Source: CALJFL01 sp036961205 (GTDB lineage: Bacteria > Pseudomonadota > Gammaproteobacteria > Pseudomonadales > Halieaceae). Taken from it: a DNA stretch of 64,000 bases. The stretch is from positions 124,001 to 188,000 of the forward strand of contig JBALVI010000003.1 in assembly GCA_036961205.1 (NCBI GenBank), in the 5' to 3' direction. Positions 61,842 to 64,000 of the stretch are shown piece by piece. The notes below the pieces were generated by a model. It made no database searches. It saw only the letters and a program-made list of their open reading frames with translations, and was not told where the DNA came from. Position 1 is the first letter of the stretch, and each line of letters starts with the position of its first letter. A program made the position numbers and the translations under genes.

Positions 61842-62473
61842 ACGAGAAATTGGAACAATGGTTTACACGGATGCCAGTGGTCGCGATATTACGTGGCGTA
61901 CGCCCGGATGAAGTGGTGGCCATGGGTGAAGCCCTGTATCTGGCGGGTATCGGTATCATCGAGGTACCGCTGAACTCTCCCGATCCGCTCGAGAGCATCA
62001 GCAGGTTGAGCCAAGCCATGTCATCCCGCTGTGTTGTCGGCGCCGGTACCGTGGTGCAATTGGATCAGGTGGACGGGGTTGCCGCTGCTGGCGGTGAAAT
62101 TTCGGTGACGCCAAACACCAACCCGGCCATTATTCGCCGCAGCATTGAGTTGGGCCTGACACCGATGCCGGGCTGGGCCACCGCCAGTGAGGCCTTTGCT
62201 GCTTATGATGCAGGCGCACGTTTTCTTAAATTGTTCCCTGCTGGTAGTTATGACATTGGTCACATTAAATCAGTACGAGCAGTGCTCCCCAATGACTCAC
62301 GTGTGCTGGCCGTGGGTGGGGTCGGCGCAGGGAATGCAGGCGCGTGGTTTAAGGCCGGTGCCGATGGGCTAGGTGTTGCAACCGAACTCTATGCGCCGGG
62401 GCGCAGTGCTGACGAAGTATTTGAAGCAGCGAATAAACTGGTCGCTGCAGTGAAACTTGCTGCAGGCGTTTAA
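61838..62473 (+). CDS. dgoA: 2-dehydro-3-deoxy-6-phosphogalactonate aldolase
   Basis: A 211-residue class I aldolase of the KDPG/KDPGal family. The Schiff-base lysine is Lys131 in FLKLFPAG, the base Glu42 lies in IIEVPLNSP, and GAGTV at 68-72 and VTPNTNPAI are present. It splits KDPGal to pyruvate and glyceraldehyde 3-phosphate. LNSPDP after the glutamate favours the galactonate type over glucose-type KDPG aldolase. It starts inside the dgoK stop (ATGA). Confidence 0.93.
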   Translation: MNEKLEQWFTRMPVVAILRGVRPDEVVAMGEALYLAGIGIIEVPLNSPDPLESISRLSQAMSSRCVVGAGTVVQLDQVDGVAAAGGEISVTPNTNPAIIRRSIELGLTPMPGWATASEAFAAYDAGARFLKLFPAGSYDIGHIKSVRAVLPNDSRVLAVGGVGAGNAGAWFKAGADGLGVATELYAPGRSADEVFEAANKLVAAVKLAAGV

Positions 62474-62475
62474 CC

Positions 62476-63396
62476 ATGACCGAACTGACCTTACTGACTA
62501 CCCTTGAACTCGAGAATGAACTTGGCGAGGGCGTGATCTGGGATGCCGTCGGCGGTAGCTTCTGGTGGACTGATATTGAGCGACACCGGCTCTATCGGTA
62601 CCAACTCGCAAATCAAGACCTGCAGTCATGGACCACTCCTGAGCGGCTCGCGTCATTTGCTCTGGTAGAGCCCGGCTCGGTGAGCGAAGGTGCTGAGCAG
62701 CGCCTGGTCGCGGGTTTTGAAAGTGGGTTCGCCTACTATGATCCTGAATCCGGGTCCCTGAAGTGGTTGACCAAGATTGATCCGGAAAATTCTCACAGGC
62801 GTCTGAACGATGGACGCGCAGACCGGCAGCAAAGGTTCTGGGCCGGGGGAGTGCTTGAGCCGCTTGGTTATGCCGGCGATGCTGCCAAGCTGTACTGCCT
62901 TGACCAACACCTGCAGTGCTCTGAAAAGCTAAGCGGCATTGCGATCTCCAACGGCCTCTGCTGGAGCCCGAACTCGCAAATTATGTACCACACAGATACG
63001 CCCACTCAGCGCATTGATCAGTATGATTTTGACCCGGTCACAGCTGCGCTGTCGAACCGCCGCGAATTCGTTACCACCGAGCCCGGATGTTATCCCGACG
63101 GTTCGACTGTAGATGCACAGGGCTATTTATGGAATGCGCAGTGGGGCGGCAGCCAAATTGTGCGCTATTCGCCAGATGGCAGCACCGATTTGGTTTTACC
63201 CCTGCCTGTTAGCCAACCCACCTGTGTCGCTTTTGGTGGCGCTAATCTGGATTTGTTGTTTATTACCAGTGCTAGACAGAACCTGAGTGATCAGGCTTTG
63301 AAAGAGCAGCCGCTTGCGGGCAGTTGCTTCATCTACCAAACACCCTTCCGGGGTCTAAGTGATCCCACATTTCGACCGTTAGTTAAATCTGGCTAA
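62476..63396 (+). CDS. SMP-30/gluconolactonase-type sugar lactonase
   Basis: A 306-residue six-bladed propeller of the SMP-30 family. Metal ligands are visible as the early glutamate in LGEGVIWD, the asparagine of RLNDGRAD, the asparagine in ISNGLCWSPN and the aspartate in CYPDGSTVD. It hydrolyses an aldonolactone; with the dehydrogenase at the operon head, D-galactonolactone to galactonate is the expected reaction. Two bases separate it from dgoA. The product is the substrate of the distant dgoD. Confidence 0.9.
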   Translation: MTELTLLTTLELENELGEGVIWDAVGGSFWWTDIERHRLYRYQLANQDLQSWTTPERLASFALVEPGSVSEGAEQRLVAGFESGFAYYDPESGSLKWLTKIDPENSHRRLNDGRADRQQRFWAGGVLEPLGYAGDAAKLYCLDQHLQCSEKLSGIAISNGLCWSPNSQIMYHTDTPTQRIDQYDFDPVTAALSNRREFVTTEPGCYPDGSTVDAQGYLWNAQWGGSQIVRYSPDGSTDLVLPLPVSQPTCVAFGGANLDLLFITSARQNLSDQALKEQPLAGSCFIYQTPFRGLSDPTFRPLVKSG

Positions 63397-63475
63397 TTAT
63401 TTTTGTATTACCTGTAACCTTTTTGGGGTTTGGCGCGAACTTGATCGTGAAAACCCACAAAAACAGGAAATACCT

Positions 63476-64000
63476 ATGATCAAGCAATCCCTCGCCGCTA
63501 TCGCTCTGGTTCTATTTAGCAGCGCGTTGTCGGCTCAAACCGCACAGTATGAAGTGACAATCATGAACCTGACCCCGGGTCAGACGTTTACTCCCCAATT
63601 GGTAATGACCCACTCAATAGATTTCAGATTGTTCGAGTTCGGCCAACCCGCTAGTGAAGGCTTGGAGATACTGGCGGAGGGTGGCGATACCTCAGCGGTG
63701 ACCGATGAGGCTGCGAACTTTACCACTGAGGCGCAGACAATTGGTGGTTTGTTGGGGCCGGGTGAAGAGACCTCGATTATCATCTCTGGGCCTGCGGAGC
63801 GTGGATTCTTTACTGTCGCGGCAATGATGATTCCGACTAATGATACTTTCATTGCAGCCAACCACGTACGTCTGCCTGCTCAAGGTTCTTTGATGAGGAT
63901 GTTGTTTGGCTACGATGCAGGTACTGAGGCCAATGATCAAAACTGCCTGAACATTCCAGGTCCCCGTTGCGGTGGAGAAGGTTACTCACCTGATCCTGCT
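63476..64000 (+). CDS. Secreted spondin-domain protein, C-terminus cut by the window edge
   Basis: 175 codons are visible. Residues 1-20 form a signal peptide (MIKQSLAAIALVLFSSALSA), then YEVTIMNLTPGQTFTPQL starts a spondin N-terminal domain that runs through HSIDFRLFEFGQPASEGLE, EGGD and GPGEETSIIISG. Bacterial proteins with this fold are secreted and poorly understood; eukaryotic relatives bind matrix components. AGGAAA precedes the ATG. It lies 79 bases after the lactonase; whether it belongs to the sugar operon is unclear. Confidence 0.88.
   Translation, partial: MIKQSLAAIALVLFSSALSAQTAQYEVTIMNLTPGQTFTPQLVMTHSIDFRLFEFGQPASEGLEILAEGGDTSAVTDEAANFTTEAQTIGGLLGPGEETSIIISGPAERGFFTVAAMMIPTNDTFIAANHVRLPAQGSLMRMLFGYDAGTEANDQNCLNIPGPRCGGEGYSPDPA

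Noticed and set aside
1..64000. tRNA, rRNA, CRISPR array, insertion sequence or prophage
   Set aside because: None was seen on reading: no cloverleaf-like or rRNA stretches, no regular spacer repeats, no transposase or integrase protein. A dedicated RNA search was not possible here.

Overview
The window looks like chromosome of a free-living, probably marine, Gammaproteobacterium. The evidence is a ribosome modulation factor, a GDH-180 type NAD-glutamate dehydrogenase, a glcDEF-DUF1415 block, a LiuR-type leucine operon, CYP153, SapC/tryptophan-halogenase-like proteins and large TonB-dependent receptors. A member of the Cellvibrionales (Halieaceae/Spongiibacteraceae-like) would fit, but that placement is inference from gene content. 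I saw no rRNA, tRNA, CRISPR array, insertion sequence or prophage.

Left part (1-34 kb), mostly housekeeping and catabolism. A tightly overlapping minus-strand MoxR/BatA-type operon (moxR, DUF58, DUF4381, BatA, BatB-TPR fusion, BatD cut by the window edge) is followed by gdhB (+), rmf (-), the glycolate oxidase operon glcDEF plus DUF1415 (-), a secreted L-asparaginase (-), a persulfide-dioxygenase-like MBL/rhodanese fusion (+), a TolB-like/TPR membrane protein (+), a phosphatidylserine decarboxylase family protein (-), a six-haem lipoprotein cytochrome (+), a phytochelatin-synthase-like protein (-), a CYP153 P450 overlapping a Rossmann dehydrogenase (-), a DUF2189 membrane protein (-), and the leucine/isovalerate operon liuR-A-B-C-D (-) with a perfect palindromic operator candidate.

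Middle part (34.4-47.9 kb), a galactoside-use locus. It holds a FadR-type GntR regulator, D-galactonate dehydratase, aldose 1-epimerase, GH36 alpha-galactosidase, GH42 beta-galactosidase, a TonB-dependent receptor, a tryptophan-halogenase-like flavoprotein and SapC. The locus carries signs of decay: a glycerol-3-phosphate dehydrogenase cut to its N-terminal third, and a 45-codon remnant that looks like the C-terminal end of a membrane protein between the beta-galactosidase and the receptor. No inner-membrane sugar transporter is present.

Right part (48-60 kb), an oxidative block. It has an isoquinoline-1-oxidoreductase-like molybdenum hydroxylase pair, a membrane-anchored quinone-oxidoreductase-like protein with its MarR regulator (AT-rich), a Baeyer-Villiger-type monooxygenase translationally coupled to a PQQ alcohol dehydrogenase, a ThDP enzyme and a secreted alpha/beta hydrolase. 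Beyond it (60.1-63.4 kb) lies the second half of the galactose pathway: an SDR sugar dehydrogenase, dgoK, dgoA and an SMP-30 lactonase. Together with galM and dgoD about 24 kb away these complete an oxidative De Ley-Doudoroff route from galactosides to pyruvate and glyceraldehyde 3-phosphate. The window ends inside a secreted spondin-domain protein.
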